A DNA stretch of 56,962 nt from Planctomycetota bacterium (GTDB taxonomy: Bacteria > Planctomycetota > Phycisphaerae > Phycisphaerales > UBA1924), in the NCBI GenBank assembly GCA_024276195.1, contig JAJRXR010000001.1:1-56962 (forward strand), given 5' to 3'. The notes beneath the pieces were generated by a model that was not told the origin of the DNA, ran no database searches, and worked only from the letters and a program-made list of their open reading frames with translations. Position 1 is the first letter of the stretch. Every line of letters begins with the position of its first letter. A program made the translations under genes and the position numbers. Positions 42,628 through 51,254 of the stretch are shown here, piece after piece.

Positions 42628-43575
42628 TTAGGCCGCCGCCGTCTTGGCGTTGGCATCTTGGTGTTCGGTTGTCTGATTCATCTCGGCGCTGGCGCCCGCA
42701 CAATCTGGCAGCCAGAGCTCAACCGTCGCCCCGGGCGCTCCCGGGCTGTCATCTGCGTTGTTGCGCACCGTGACGCGCCCCGCGTGCGCATCGAGGATTC
42801 GATGCACGATCGAGAGCCCCAGGCCCGTGCCCGTCGCCCGCGTTGTGAAGAACGGGTTGAACATCCGCTCGGTGACGCCCGCCTCGATGCCCGGGCCTGT
42901 ATCGATCACGGACAGCACGCTCCACGAGCGCACCGCCCCGGACTCATCGAGCTCGGTCTCGCCCCGGGCCGAGAGCGTGAGCGTGTCGCCGCCCGCCTCG
43001 ATCGCGTTGCGCACCACGTTCACCAGCGCCTGCAGGCAGAGCGTGATATCCGCGTGAACCATCATCGATCGCCCGGCGCCCCGCACGCGCACATTCCCGG
43101 TCTCGCACATCGCCAGCGCCTCGTCGAACAGCTCGCCCGCGCTCGTCGCCTCCGGGCGAGCCCGGATCTCGCGCGCAAAGCTCAGCACGTCGCCCACGAT
43201 CGCGTCCAGGCGGCTCACCGCGCTGCCGATCTTCCGGGCCGTCCCCTGCTGCTCCGGGCGATCGCCCAGGTCCTCCTCGAGCATCCGTGCAAACAGGCGG
43301 ATCGAGGCCAGCGGGTTGCGGATCTCGTGGCTGATGCCCGCGGCCATCTCGCCCAGCGCCGACAGGCGGCGCGAGCGTTGCAGCTGCTCGTTGGCGTCGC
43401 GCAGCTCGCCGGTCAGGCGCGCCACCTCGCCCCGGAGCTGGGCGTGCGTGCCCTCGAGGCGGGCGGTCACCTCGGAGAACGCGCTGACGAGTTCGCCAAG
43501 ATCCTTCGGGCTCATCGAGCCCGGCGCGATCGTGCCGAGCATGGGCGAGTCCTGGATGATCAGAGGCGTTTCCAT
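42628..43575 (-). CDS. Sensor histidine kinase (FlgS-like)
   Basis: 315 residues from ATG 43575, which overlaps the previous stop (TGATG). No membrane helix, so cytoplasmic. After a coiled-coil segment (VTARLEGTHAQLRGEVARL) come the H box with the phospho-acceptor His in MAAGISHEIRNPLASIRLFA, the N box VVRNAIEAGG, the G1 box SVIDTGPGIEAG, the F box MFNPFFTTRATG and the G2 box GTGLGLSIVHRIL. A soluble kinase in front of a sigma-54 regulator and rod genes is the FlgS-FlgR arrangement of epsilonproteobacteria, where it reads the state of the export apparatus. The parallel is an inference. Confidence 0.88.
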   Translation of the reverse strand: METPLIIQDSPMLGTIAPGSMSPKDLGELVSAFSEVTARLEGTHAQLRGEVARLTGELRDANEQLQRSRRLSALGEMAAGISHEIRNPLASIRLFARMLEEDLGDRPEQQGTARKIGSAVSRLDAIVGDVLSFAREIRARPEATSAGELFDEALAMCETGNVRVRGAGRSMMVHADITLCLQALVNVVRNAIEAGGDTLTLSARGETELDESGAVRSWSVLSVIDTGPGIEAGVTERMFNPFFTTRATGTGLGLSIVHRILDAHAGRVTVRNNADDSPGAPGATVELWLPDCAGASAEMNQTTEHQDANAKTAAA

Positions 43576-44054
43576 CAGCCCTCCCGATCCTGGAAACGCG
43601 CCCCGATGGGCTTGACCTCGGTGTACGCCGAGACCGCGGCCTGCGCCGAGTCCACCCCCGCGAGTTCTCTTGCAAGCTCGTCCCGCTTGCCCTCGAGCGT
43701 CTTGCGGTCCTCCTCGTCGCGCGACATGATCCGCCCGGCGGCGTCGGTCAGCGAGTCGAGCCTCGCCTGAATCAAGCCCTTGCGCTCCGGGTCGAGCCGC
43801 TGCGAGACGTCCGCCCAGCGAGCCCGGAACGGCTCGACCCCTTCGGACATCTCGCCGATCCGCGTCAGAACATCCTGACGCTCGCGCAGCAGGTCGAGCA
43901 GGGGCAGCGACTCGCCGCCCTGGATCAGCTCTCGCTGGCGCCGCCCGAGGGCGCCGAGGCGCTCGAAGAGTCCCTCGGCCAGCGTCAACCGGCGTTCGAG
44001 GTTGTCGGCCCACGCAGCGGCGTCGAGCGGTTGTGTGTTCAGTCCGTCGGTCAT
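43575..44054 (-). CDS. FlgN-like flagellar export chaperone
   Basis: 159 residues from ATG 44054, nearly all helical: LERRLTLAEGLFERLGALGR, QRELIQGGESLPLLDLLRER, QDVLTRIGEMSEG, then DSLTDAAGRIMSRDEEDRKT. The spacing of leucines and the heptad-like pattern match FlgN, the chaperone for hook-associated proteins FlgK and FlgL. FlgN is poorly conserved, so the call is by architecture and flagellar position. It is coupled to the kinase gene. Confidence 0.62.
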   Translation of the reverse strand: MTDGLNTQPLDAAAWADNLERRLTLAEGLFERLGALGRRQRELIQGGESLPLLDLLRERQDVLTRIGEMSEGVEPFRARWADVSQRLDPERKGLIQARLDSLTDAAGRIMSRDEEDRKTLEGKRDELARELAGVDSAQAAVSAYTEVKPIGARFQDREG

Positions 44055-44110
44055 CCATGACCTCGCAAAGTGACCCGGGCGTCCGTGCCCGGGCGATGAT
44101 TCAATCGGTA

Positions 44111-46570
44111 TCAGTCGGTCGTCGCGGCGCTCACCTCGTAGAGGCGCGACGAGGAGTCGAGCCACCGCTCCCAGTCGCGCCGCCCCATTGGCAGGTTGGG
44201 GTCGTCCCAGACTTTTTCGGGAAGGCTGTCATAAAAACGTCGGGCGCGTTCGTTGGCCGTGCGGGCGCGCCCCATGTCGCCCTCCTCGATGTGGGCGTTG
44301 ACAATCTGCACCATGGCGACGAGCGAGGACGGGTCCTGGGGGTAGCGCTCGCGGGCGCGGTCGTAGTACATGATCGCGGCGCTGAACTCGCCCAGATCGA
44401 ACGCGCAGTCGCCCAGGAAGAAGTAGCTGTTGCGGAGCTGGATGTTGGTCAGCGCCGAGCGGGCGCGCGGGTCGAGTTGTTCGATCTCGCCGACGACCTG
44501 CTCGTAGCCAGCCATCGCCGCGATGCGCCGATCCCGGGCCGTGGTTTTGAGCTGGCGTTTGGTCGAACCGGGCATCGCCTCGGTGCTCAGACGATCCTCG
44601 ATCTGGCGCGCCGAGAGGCGGTACGCGTCGGCCAGCATGAACCGGATCTCCGTGATCCGCTTGTCCTCCGGGTACCGCGCCCGGGCCTCTTCCAGATGCT
44701 CGATCGCTCGCTCGTAATCGCCCGTGCTGTACTCCACCCGCCCGATCTCGATGAGCGCCCGGCGGTACTGCACCGTCTCCGCGTCGCCCATGCTCCCGCT
44801 GATCATGCGACGCAGCAGCAACTTCGCTTCCTCGTCGTTGCTCTCGTCGCCATCATCAAGCAGTGTCTGCGCGAGCGGGACATAGCTCAGCTCAGCAAAC
44901 TGCCCGACATCCGCCGCGAGCCCGAGTCGCTCCTGATCGATCAAATCCCGGAAGTACGACGCGGCAGTCGCGTTGTCTCCCATCGACTGGAACGCACGCC
45001 CCAGGCGGAAACGCGCCTCGGCGTTGCGCCCGTCGCCCGGGACCCCCTCGGCGTACATCCGAAACGCCTCGATCGCCTCGCCCCGGTCCCCCGACTGATC
45101 GAACAGGTCCGCCGCGAGCCAGAGCGATCGCGCGTACTGCTCGTTGTCTGACAGGATAAACGCCTCGGCGTGCAGGCGGTAATAGCTCGCCGCCCGGATC
45201 AGGTGGCGCTGCGCCTCGGCCCGCGACGACGGATCGAGCGAGTCCAGCCCGCCGCCCGTCCCGCTCATCGCGATGATCTCTTCGCCCGAGCGCCGGTGGG
45301 CGGTCGCCAGCGACGCGAGCACCTCCGCCGGCAGACGCTCGAGCGGGAACATCTCACCCGCGAGGGTGGCGAACGCGAGCGCCTCGTCGATCTCGTCGCG
45401 GGCAAGCCTCTCGCGGTAGCGCGAGAGCAGGCTCTCGCTCGCCTCGTCAGGCCCGGGCGTTCCCTGCCCGTCCGCTGTGTTGATCTCATCGACCAGGCGC
45501 TTGTAGACCTGGCGCGACTGATCGATCTGCCCGAGCGCCGCCTCCGCCTCGCCCAACGCCATCAGCGCTTGTCGCTGCGTGCGGCTCTCGGGGTAGCGCT
45601 CGACGGCGAACGCGAGGCGGTCTCGCGCGGCCGCCGAATCGCCCCGGAACTCATCGACCTTGGACAGGTAATAGAGCGTCTCGCCCAGCAGGGGCGAGCC
45701 GGGCAGCAGAAGCTCCTGCGCCTTCTCGAGCTGACGCTCGCCCTCGCTCAGCGCCGAGATGCTGACGTACGCCCGCCCGAGCAGCAGGCGAAGCTCGCCC
45801 CGCGCCGCTGGCGAAGCCTCCTCAACCCGCGGCGACGCCCGGAGCAATCGCGTGATCGCCTCGTCGGTGTACCCCTGGTCCAGGCGGATCTGTGTCTGCC
45901 GCGCCAAAGCCCACGCCCGGTCGTCCGGCGGCAGCGTCGGGTCGCCCAGGATCTCGCTGAGCGTCTCGAGCACCTGGTCGTACTTCGGGGCAGGGCGGGC
46001 CAGCTCCAGATCAATCAGGCGCCGATAGATCGAGACCCGCATCTCGTGCGCCTCATCGGGCATGCTGTCGGCTCGTATCCGCGCCGCCGTGGTCTCCCCG
46101 AGCGACAGGTAGGTCTGCGCCAGCGCGAACTGGTCTCCGGCGAGCAGCTCCGCCCCCTGACGCTCGCTCTCGAGATAGTTCGAGAGCACGTTCCGGTGGT
46201 TGACCTCCATATCAATGCCCAGCTCGGCCTGCGCCCTGTACAACGCCCGCGCCACGCCCAGGTGGTACCGACGCCCCAGGGCGCTTGCCTCGCCCGATTT
46301 ATCGAGGTACGGGCGGATCTTGGATTTGAGAACATCCAACGCTTCCTGGTTCGAGCCCCGCTCGATTAGGCGCTCGGCCCGCTCGATCGCGGGCGTTAGG
46401 TCTGGCTTGGGCGCCGTCACGACCGAGTAGAGAATCGCGCCCACGAATAGCGCCAGAGCCACGATCAACGCCGGCGCCTGCCAGGACGTCTTCCAGTCCC
46501 GGCGCAGGATCGCGACCGACGAGAAATGCTCGTCGGTCCCGGGGGGCTCGTTGGGGTCGAGGTCGGTCAT
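44111..46570 (-). CDS. Large TPR membrane protein
   Basis: 819 residues from ATG 46570. A cytoplasmic N-terminal lead of about 30 residues, one membrane helix (WQAPALIVALALFVGAILYS), then at least ten tetratricopeptide repeats to the end, for example YTDEAITRLLRASPRVEEAS, ALGEAEAALGQIDQSRQVYK, GRNAEARFRLGRAFQSMGDN and YSTGDYERAIEHLEEARARY. With one anchor, the TPR part would be extracytoplasmic. The gene stands upstream of the flagellar block and 56 bases before the FlgN-like gene, so it may be co-transcribed with it. No function is assigned. Confidence 0.78.
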   Translation of the reverse strand: MTDLDPNEPPGTDEHFSSVAILRRDWKTSWQAPALIVALALFVGAILYSVVTAPKPDLTPAIERAERLIERGSNQEALDVLKSKIRPYLDKSGEASALGRRYHLGVARALYRAQAELGIDMEVNHRNVLSNYLESERQGAELLAGDQFALAQTYLSLGETTAARIRADSMPDEAHEMRVSIYRRLIDLELARPAPKYDQVLETLSEILGDPTLPPDDRAWALARQTQIRLDQGYTDEAITRLLRASPRVEEASPAARGELRLLLGRAYVSISALSEGERQLEKAQELLLPGSPLLGETLYYLSKVDEFRGDSAAARDRLAFAVERYPESRTQRQALMALGEAEAALGQIDQSRQVYKRLVDEINTADGQGTPGPDEASESLLSRYRERLARDEIDEALAFATLAGEMFPLERLPAEVLASLATAHRRSGEEIIAMSGTGGGLDSLDPSSRAEAQRHLIRAASYYRLHAEAFILSDNEQYARSLWLAADLFDQSGDRGEAIEAFRMYAEGVPGDGRNAEARFRLGRAFQSMGDNATAASYFRDLIDQERLGLAADVGQFAELSYVPLAQTLLDDGDESNDEEAKLLLRRMISGSMGDAETVQYRRALIEIGRVEYSTGDYERAIEHLEEARARYPEDKRITEIRFMLADAYRLSARQIEDRLSTEAMPGSTKRQLKTTARDRRIAAMAGYEQVVGEIEQLDPRARSALTNIQLRNSYFFLGDCAFDLGEFSAAIMYYDRARERYPQDPSSLVAMVQIVNAHIEEGDMGRARTANERARRFYDSLPEKVWDDPNLPMGRRDWERWLDSSSRLYEVSAATTD

Positions 46571-46706
46571 GGGCGCGATCCGTCGCTGATAACTCCGCCC
46601 CATCCGTGGGACGATCTGCGGCTCCAGCATTCGCTGGGCGGGGGCCGCGCAAGATTATCGGGTCCAGAGCCCATCACACTACAGCAGTTTCTGCGCGGAA
46701 CCGGCC

Positions 46707-48332
46707 TTATCCGTCGTCGGCGGGCTCTTCGGGCTGCTCCTCGGTCGGAATCACCACCGCCAGGCCCGAGATCACGTCGCCCCGGTGCCTGGTGGAAGGA
46801 TCGATCAGGGCCAGAGCAGCAATCGGGGGCAGCGCCCACTTGACACTATTGCGCACCAGCGACCGCCACAGCACAGGGCGCAGGCGCCCGCCTGAGCCGC
46901 CTTCACGCCCCGCCCGGACATCCACGACCCGGCACGCCGTCGAGAGCTTGCCGAGCGTCCGCCCGAACGCCCATTCGCTGACCCCGCCCACGACAAACCC
47001 GACCACGAGCATGCCCGGCCCGCCCATCCAGGCGTTCCCCGGGCTCAGAAGCCCCCCGAACGTGATGACCTCGACCAAAGGCGCACCCAGCGCCAGGCTC
47101 ACGATAAACGCCGCCACAAGCACGTCGATCACCGTCGCGAACAGGCGGCGCGATGGCTCCGCCAGCGCGAACCCATCGGGCAGCTTCACCGGCGCCTCGA
47201 CGCTGGGCTTGAGAACGATCAGCAGCACGATCGCCATGAGCCCGACAAGCGACGCCGCGAGCAGGCGGAACTGCGCCGCGCCGATCGGCAGCGCCCGAAC
47301 AGCGAGCCCGCGATAGAGCGTCTCCCCCGTCGCTGTAGATATCTCAACAAGCTCGACAGCGACTGACTCGGCGCCCGCATCGCCCTGCGGCGGGTCTTCC
47401 CACGCCAGCACGAAGCTCTCGAACCGCCTGCCCTGGAACGCGCTGTCAAATGGTTCGCCCGTGTCCTCGATCAGGGCGATCCGCTCGGAGCCCGCCGAGG
47501 TCAGCGCGGCGAGCTCGATCGCATCTGAGGTGCGACGCGCCAACACGACCCTGGCCCCGACGACCGCACCGTCAAGGATCTGATCCGCCGGACCGACATC
47601 GCCCAGAGCCCCCGAACCCCACCCGTCCTCGCCCAGGGTCCAGAGCATCCCAGCGCCCGAGGGCGTGACGCTGAGCAGGTGGACCCCGCCGCCCGGATCG
47701 GGCAGCAGACGCAGGTCTTCGCCCGCCAGCCCGCCGGCCAGCCTGTCCGCCAGCCCGCTCGGCGCCCCAAGCTCGACCCAGGCGCCCGCCTCGAAACGGA
47801 CCAGGCTCACGCCCGATTCCTGAGTCCCGAGCACCACCACCCCGAGGGCGGACCCAACCAACGAGGTCGCGCGCATGCCCTTGGGCAGCGGGAAGAACGC
47901 CTGCAGGCGCGTGCGCGGCTCATAGCTCCAGGACTCCCCCACCGGGGCCACAACCGCACGCAACGACAACACCCGCGCCGGACGCTCGAGCGTCTCGGGC
48001 ATCAGCAAGAACACGTCGTCGCCCCAGGCGCCAATGGCACGCGGGGCGGTGATCAAACGGCGCGCCACCAAAAGCACGCCCCGCTCGGACGCCTGATAGC
48101 GCCCCCCCTCGCCGACCCGGCGCGGCGGGACATGCACCAGCGCAGACCCGGGCGGCTCCAGGACGGGCAGCACCAGCCACGCGTGCGCAGCGCCCGAAGC
48201 GAACGGATCTTCCACCCGCCCGGCGCCCGCAGGCGCCTGCGCCGCCCCGGCGCAGGCGAACACCGAAACTGCCAGCAGGAAGCTCCACCATCCCGCGCCC
48301 CGCAGCAGGCTTGGTCGCACGCTTGTTCGCAC
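46707..48332 (-). CDS. RDD-domain membrane protein with long extracytoplasmic part
   Basis: 541 residues from GTG 48332 (GGGGGAGG upstream). A signal peptide ends near VFACAGAAQ. Residues about 30 to 345 form an exported, beta-rich region with regular strands (ARVLSLRAVVAPVGESW, GVVVLGTQESGVSLVRFEAG), perhaps a propeller. A membrane helix follows (LLAASLVGLMAIVLLIVLK), then the C-terminal RDD domain with its helices (RRLFATVIDVLVAAFIVSLA; SEWAFGRTLGKLSTACRVVD). RDD proteins often act in ion transport or lie next to sporulation or envelope genes; the function here is open. It follows the LolA-like gene by 2 bases. Confidence 0.72.
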   Translation of the reverse strand: MRTSVRPSLLRGAGWWSFLLAVSVFACAGAAQAPAGAGRVEDPFASGAAHAWLVLPVLEPPGSALVHVPPRRVGEGGRYQASERGVLLVARRLITAPRAIGAWGDDVFLLMPETLERPARVLSLRAVVAPVGESWSYEPRTRLQAFFPLPKGMRATSLVGSALGVVVLGTQESGVSLVRFEAGAWVELGAPSGLADRLAGGLAGEDLRLLPDPGGGVHLLSVTPSGAGMLWTLGEDGWGSGALGDVGPADQILDGAVVGARVVLARRTSDAIELAALTSAGSERIALIEDTGEPFDSAFQGRRFESFVLAWEDPPQGDAGAESVAVELVEISTATGETLYRGLAVRALPIGAAQFRLLAASLVGLMAIVLLIVLKPSVEAPVKLPDGFALAEPSRRLFATVIDVLVAAFIVSLALGAPLVEVITFGGLLSPGNAWMGGPGMLVVGFVVGGVSEWAFGRTLGKLSTACRVVDVRAGREGGSGGRLRPVLWRSLVRNSVKWALPPIAALALIDPSTRHRGDVISGLAVVIPTEEQPEEPADDG

Positions 48333-48334
48333 GG

Positions 48335-49264
48335 TTAGCCTCCCCCGGCGCCGGCGCTCGGAGCGTCCAGATCCCACGCCTGCTCGACGTTGTACGTCTC
48401 AAGCAAACGCGGGAGGTCGAACGCGATCGGGCGGATCGGGCGGATCTTCGGGTCAAACAGGTTGATGCGAACCGTCGCGTCGAGCCCCGCGGTCTGGATC
48501 TCGTAGCGTGTCGCCAGGCGGAGGCGGATGGTCGCGTCGCCCTGCTTGCGGACGTGCTTGTAGCTGCTTAGCTCCGCCGCGAGCAGCAGCTCACCCCGGT
48601 CGTCCTCGATCTCGACGCGCCGCGGCTCGAAGGTGTCCGGGTCGAGCCACATCCGGCGCGCCCCCCAGCGCCCGGGCGCGCGCACAACCAGCTCCTTGCC
48701 ATCGGGCGTCCAGACCACGCTGGCGCCCTCGGTCTCTGCTGGCAGGGGCGAGAGCGCCATCGCGTCGATCAGGTCCAGCGGGTGGACGGGGATGCCGAGC
48801 TGGGCGGCCTTGTCGGGCGAGACCTGCGCGTGGCGCCCGAAAATGACGAACGACTTGTCCTTGTCGATCAGGTCCAGCCACCAGTACACGTCGTCGTTGG
48901 ACCCGAGATACAGGTGCGTCTCGCCCAGCTTCCCCACCGACAGCGCCAGGCGCCTCGGACGCTCGATCTGCAGGTGCCCCTCGGCCTGCTCGCGCAGGCG
49001 CCCGCCCTCGGCGTCACGCCCGTCAACCCGGATCGACGCCCGAGCCCAGAACGTACTGGCCGGCTCGACGCGCTCGTTATAGATAGCCGCGACCTCGGCG
49101 TAGCTCACCGCCGGACGCGCCTGGCGCGCTGGCTCGTGCTGCTCGTGCTGGCCCGCCAACGGGTCCAGCGAGCTGCACCCTGCGCCCAGAACCGCCGCAA
49201 GGCCCAGGGCCAGGCCCGGGACCAGAGCGACCGCAACGCGCATCAGCGGGCGAGCCACGCTCAC
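48335..49264 (-). CDS. LolA/LolB-like outer-membrane lipoprotein
   Basis: 309 residues from GTG 49264, which overlaps the previous stop (GTGA). Signal peptide with lipobox LGAGC. The mature part has the strand pattern of lipoprotein-carrier proteins (LolA/LolB/DUF4292): WARASIRVDGRDAEGGRLRE, AEGHLQIERPRRLALSVGKL, GETHLYLGSNDDVYWWLDL, ELVVRAPGRWGARRMWLDPD, FEPRRVEIEDDRGELLLAAE. As a lipoprotein it is more like LolB than soluble LolA. It is in an operon with a conserved hypothetical and the RDD gene. Function inferred from fold pattern. Confidence 0.68.
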   Translation of the reverse strand: MSVARPLMRVAVALVPGLALGLAAVLGAGCSSLDPLAGQHEQHEPARQARPAVSYAEVAAIYNERVEPASTFWARASIRVDGRDAEGGRLREQAEGHLQIERPRRLALSVGKLGETHLYLGSNDDVYWWLDLIDKDKSFVIFGRHAQVSPDKAAQLGIPVHPLDLIDAMALSPLPAETEGASVVWTPDGKELVVRAPGRWGARRMWLDPDTFEPRRVEIEDDRGELLLAAELSSYKHVRKQGDATIRLRLATRYEIQTAGLDATVRINLFDPKIRPIRPIAFDLPRLLETYNVEQAWDLDAPSAGAGGG

Positions 49265-49833
49265 CCATCGCCCTCGTCGAGGTTCATGATCTGTCCGAGC
49301 TGGTCTGTGACGCTGGCGACGGTCTCGTCGTCTAGCCCGGGGTCCACGACCTCGATCAGCGCCGGGCCGTCGCCACCCCGCTCGGGCGGGAGCGCCACCC
49401 CCTTGGGGCGAACAAACAGCAGCCCCGTCCGCCCGCTCTTGCGATCGGCCGGCGAGCCGCCCTCGTAGCTCAGGCGGCGCTTGCGCACCAGCACCAGCGT
49501 GAGCAGATACCGGAACGCTAGGCGGTCCTCGCTGTCCGACTCGCCAAGCTGCTCGAACAGGTCCATCAGCTCGTCGTCGTCGATCAGCGGCTTCTTCTGC
49601 TCGTTCGCCTCGGGCGCGACGGTGCGCCAGAACGCGAACACAACGCCCGGCGCCTCCGGACGAGCCCCCCCCTCCCAGGCCTCGATCGAGAAATCCTGGC
49701 GCGTGAACGACTCGGCGCCCGGGGCATCGACGAGCACCGCAACGTACGCATCGCCCACGCTGATCGTGTTTCCGGTGGATGCGCACACCCGGACCGGGCG
49801 CGCGATGTCGTAGGGTGAAGACGAGCCGATCAT
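49261..49833 (-). CDS. Conserved-looking hypothetical protein
   Basis: 190-residue soluble protein. A strand-rich N-terminal part (DAYVAVLVDAPGAESFTRQD, VVFAFWRTVAPEANEQK) is followed by an acidic helix (LIDDDELMDLFEQLGESDSE) and RLAFRYLLTLVLVRKRRLSY, then a C-terminal region with LFVRPKGVALPP and the acidic end MNLDEGDG. It is the first gene of a three-gene envelope operon (with the LolA-like lipoprotein and RDD protein). I recognise no family. Confidence 0.6.
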   Translation of the reverse strand: MIGSSSPYDIARPVRVCASTGNTISVGDAYVAVLVDAPGAESFTRQDFSIEAWEGGARPEAPGVVFAFWRTVAPEANEQKKPLIDDDELMDLFEQLGESDSEDRLAFRYLLTLVLVRKRRLSYEGGSPADRKSGRTGLLFVRPKGVALPPERGGDGPALIEVVDPGLDDETVASVTDQLGQIMNLDEGDG

Positions 49834-49883
49834 TGCCAGAGTCTAGGTTCGATCTCGATGCTGTGGGGACAGGACGCTACCGC

Positions 49884-50114
49884 TCAGCAGCTGACCTCGA
49901 AGAACCGCGCGTCCGACCCGCCCTGCCCGACCCGGAACCGGACCACCCGCCCGCACTTGGCGCACCTCGCGCTGTACGCGCTGGCGTCGGGGCTCCGCGA
50001 GACGCGGAGATACTGGTTCGAGCAGGTGAACAGGACGCCGATCCAGGGGCGCACCGATCCGTCGGTCTTTGGTGTGCTGTGCGCCCCGGTGGGGCGGGGT
50101 TCTGGGGTGGCCAT
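49884..50114 (-). CDS. Small zinc-ribbon-like protein
   Basis: 76 residues from ATG 50114 (GGAG 8 bases upstream; ATG 50138 would add 8). The pattern is WIGVLFTCSNQYLRVSRSPD, then ARCAKCGRVVRFRVGQGG and FFEVSC: three spaced Cys plus a final Cys, a zinc-ribbon-like layout with a basic surface. I recognise no named family, but such small proteins are common. It is divergent from lpxI, and the 189 bases between hold a promoter candidate. Confidence 0.6.
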   Translation of the reverse strand: MATPEPRPTGAHSTPKTDGSVRPWIGVLFTCSNQYLRVSRSPDASAYSARCAKCGRVVRFRVGQGGSDARFFEVSC

Positions 50115-50222
50115 GGGGTCGCTCCGGGCTGCTGACATCGTCAAAGACCGCCCCGGAGCCCCAATCCGGGGTGGGCTGGGGGTGGGCTGGGGGTGGGGCG
50201 CGATCACAACCGTTGGAGAGGA

Positions 50223-50252
50223 TTGCTCCGCCGATCCGAACGAGGGTATAGA
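50223..50252 (+). promoter_or_regulatory. lpxI: Candidate sigma-70 promoter for lpxI
   Basis: TTGCTC (50223 to 50228) and TATAGA (50247 to 50252), 18 bases apart, about 50 bases before the lpxI ATG. The region is less GC-rich than its surroundings. A GC-rich tandem repeat (GGGTGGGCTGG, twice) lies further upstream. Confidence 0.42.
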
Positions 50253-50303
50253 ATCAATGCCCAGCGGCCCCCGGAGCCGCACCGGAGGACCGAACACGCC
50301 CCG

Positions 50304-51248
50304 ATGAGCGGCTCGCTCTCTATCCTGGCCGATCCACCAGCCCCGCCGGCGCCCATCGGGCTCATCGCCGGCAGTGGGCGGCTGCCCATCCTCGTTGCGC
50401 GCGGGCTTGCCAACCTCGGGCACCCGGTCCACGGACTCGGGCTCCTGCGCCAGTACGACGATGAGCTGCCCGGGCTGTGCGAGAGCTTCTCGGATGTGGG
50501 CCTGCTCCGCCTCGGCGGCTGGGCCAAGCGCCTCAAACAGGCCGGGTGCAGGCACGCGATCATGGTCGGGCGGGTCGACAAGTCCGGGCTGATGCACGAC
50601 CGGTTCCGCGTGTTCAAGAACATCCCGGATCTGAGGACGGCAATAAGCTGGCACCGACACTTGCGACATGACCGGCGTTCGCACGCCGTGCTGCTGGCGA
50701 TCGCCGAGGAGCTCGACCGCCAGGGCGTGTCGTTGATTGATTCGACGAGCCCGATCCCGGATTATCTGTCCAGGGCGGGCGTGATGACGCTGTCGCGCCC
50801 GACGCGCGAGCAGGAGTCGGACATCGAGTTCGCGTGGCCCCTGCTCACCGAGCTGCTGCGTCTGGATATTGGTCAGTCGATCGCGGTGCGCGAGAAGGAC
50901 GTGATCTGTGTCGAGGCGGTCGAGGGCACGGACAAGATGATCGAGCGGGGTGGGCAGATCTGCCGGGTCAAGGGCTGGACGCTGTGCAAGGGCGCCCGGG
51001 CCGAGCACGACCGGCGTTCGGACGTGCCGACCGTCGGCATCCAGACGCTCGAGAACATGCACAAGGCGGGCGGGCGCTGCCTGGCGATCGCTGCGGGCGA
51101 TGTCATCATGCTCGACCGCGAGGAGATGATCCAGGTCGCCGACCGCCTGGGGATCTCGATCGTCGGCGTCCCGGTCGCGCACGCGACGAGCCAGAGCAGC
51201 GTCGAATCCCGCTCCGTCGGCGTCACGACCGCGCCCACGGCTGGCTGA
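50304..51248 (+). CDS. lpxI: UDP-2,3-diacylglucosamine pyrophosphatase LpxI
   Basis: Makes lipid X from UDP-2,3-diacylglucosamine in lipid A synthesis, the alternative to LpxH. 314 residues: N-terminal IGLIAGSGRLPILVARGLAN, then SFSDVGLLRLGGWAKRLKQA, VGRVDKSGLMHDRFRVFKNI, and the C-terminal catalytic segment VIVEAVEGTDKM pattern (VICVEAVEGTDKMIERGGQI), VPTVGIQTLENMHKAGGRCL and IAAGDVIMLDREEMIQVADR. The family (formerly DUF1009) is clear. With kdsD/kdsC it shows that the organism makes Kdo-containing LPS. Confidence 0.94.
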   Translation: MSGSLSILADPPAPPAPIGLIAGSGRLPILVARGLANLGHPVHGLGLLRQYDDELPGLCESFSDVGLLRLGGWAKRLKQAGCRHAIMVGRVDKSGLMHDRFRVFKNIPDLRTAISWHRHLRHDRRSHAVLLAIAEELDRQGVSLIDSTSPIPDYLSRAGVMTLSRPTREQESDIEFAWPLLTELLRLDIGQSIAVREKDVICVEAVEGTDKMIERGGQICRVKGWTLCKGARAEHDRRSDVPTVGIQTLENMHKAGGRCLAIAAGDVIMLDREEMIQVADRLGISIVGVPVAHATSQSSVESRSVGVTTAPTAG

Positions 51249-51254
51249 GCGCCC

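Noticed and set aside
50170-50195. GGGTGGGCTGG tandem repeat upstream of lpxI as a regulatory array
   Set aside because: Only two short copies in a G-rich stretch; slippage explains it well enough.
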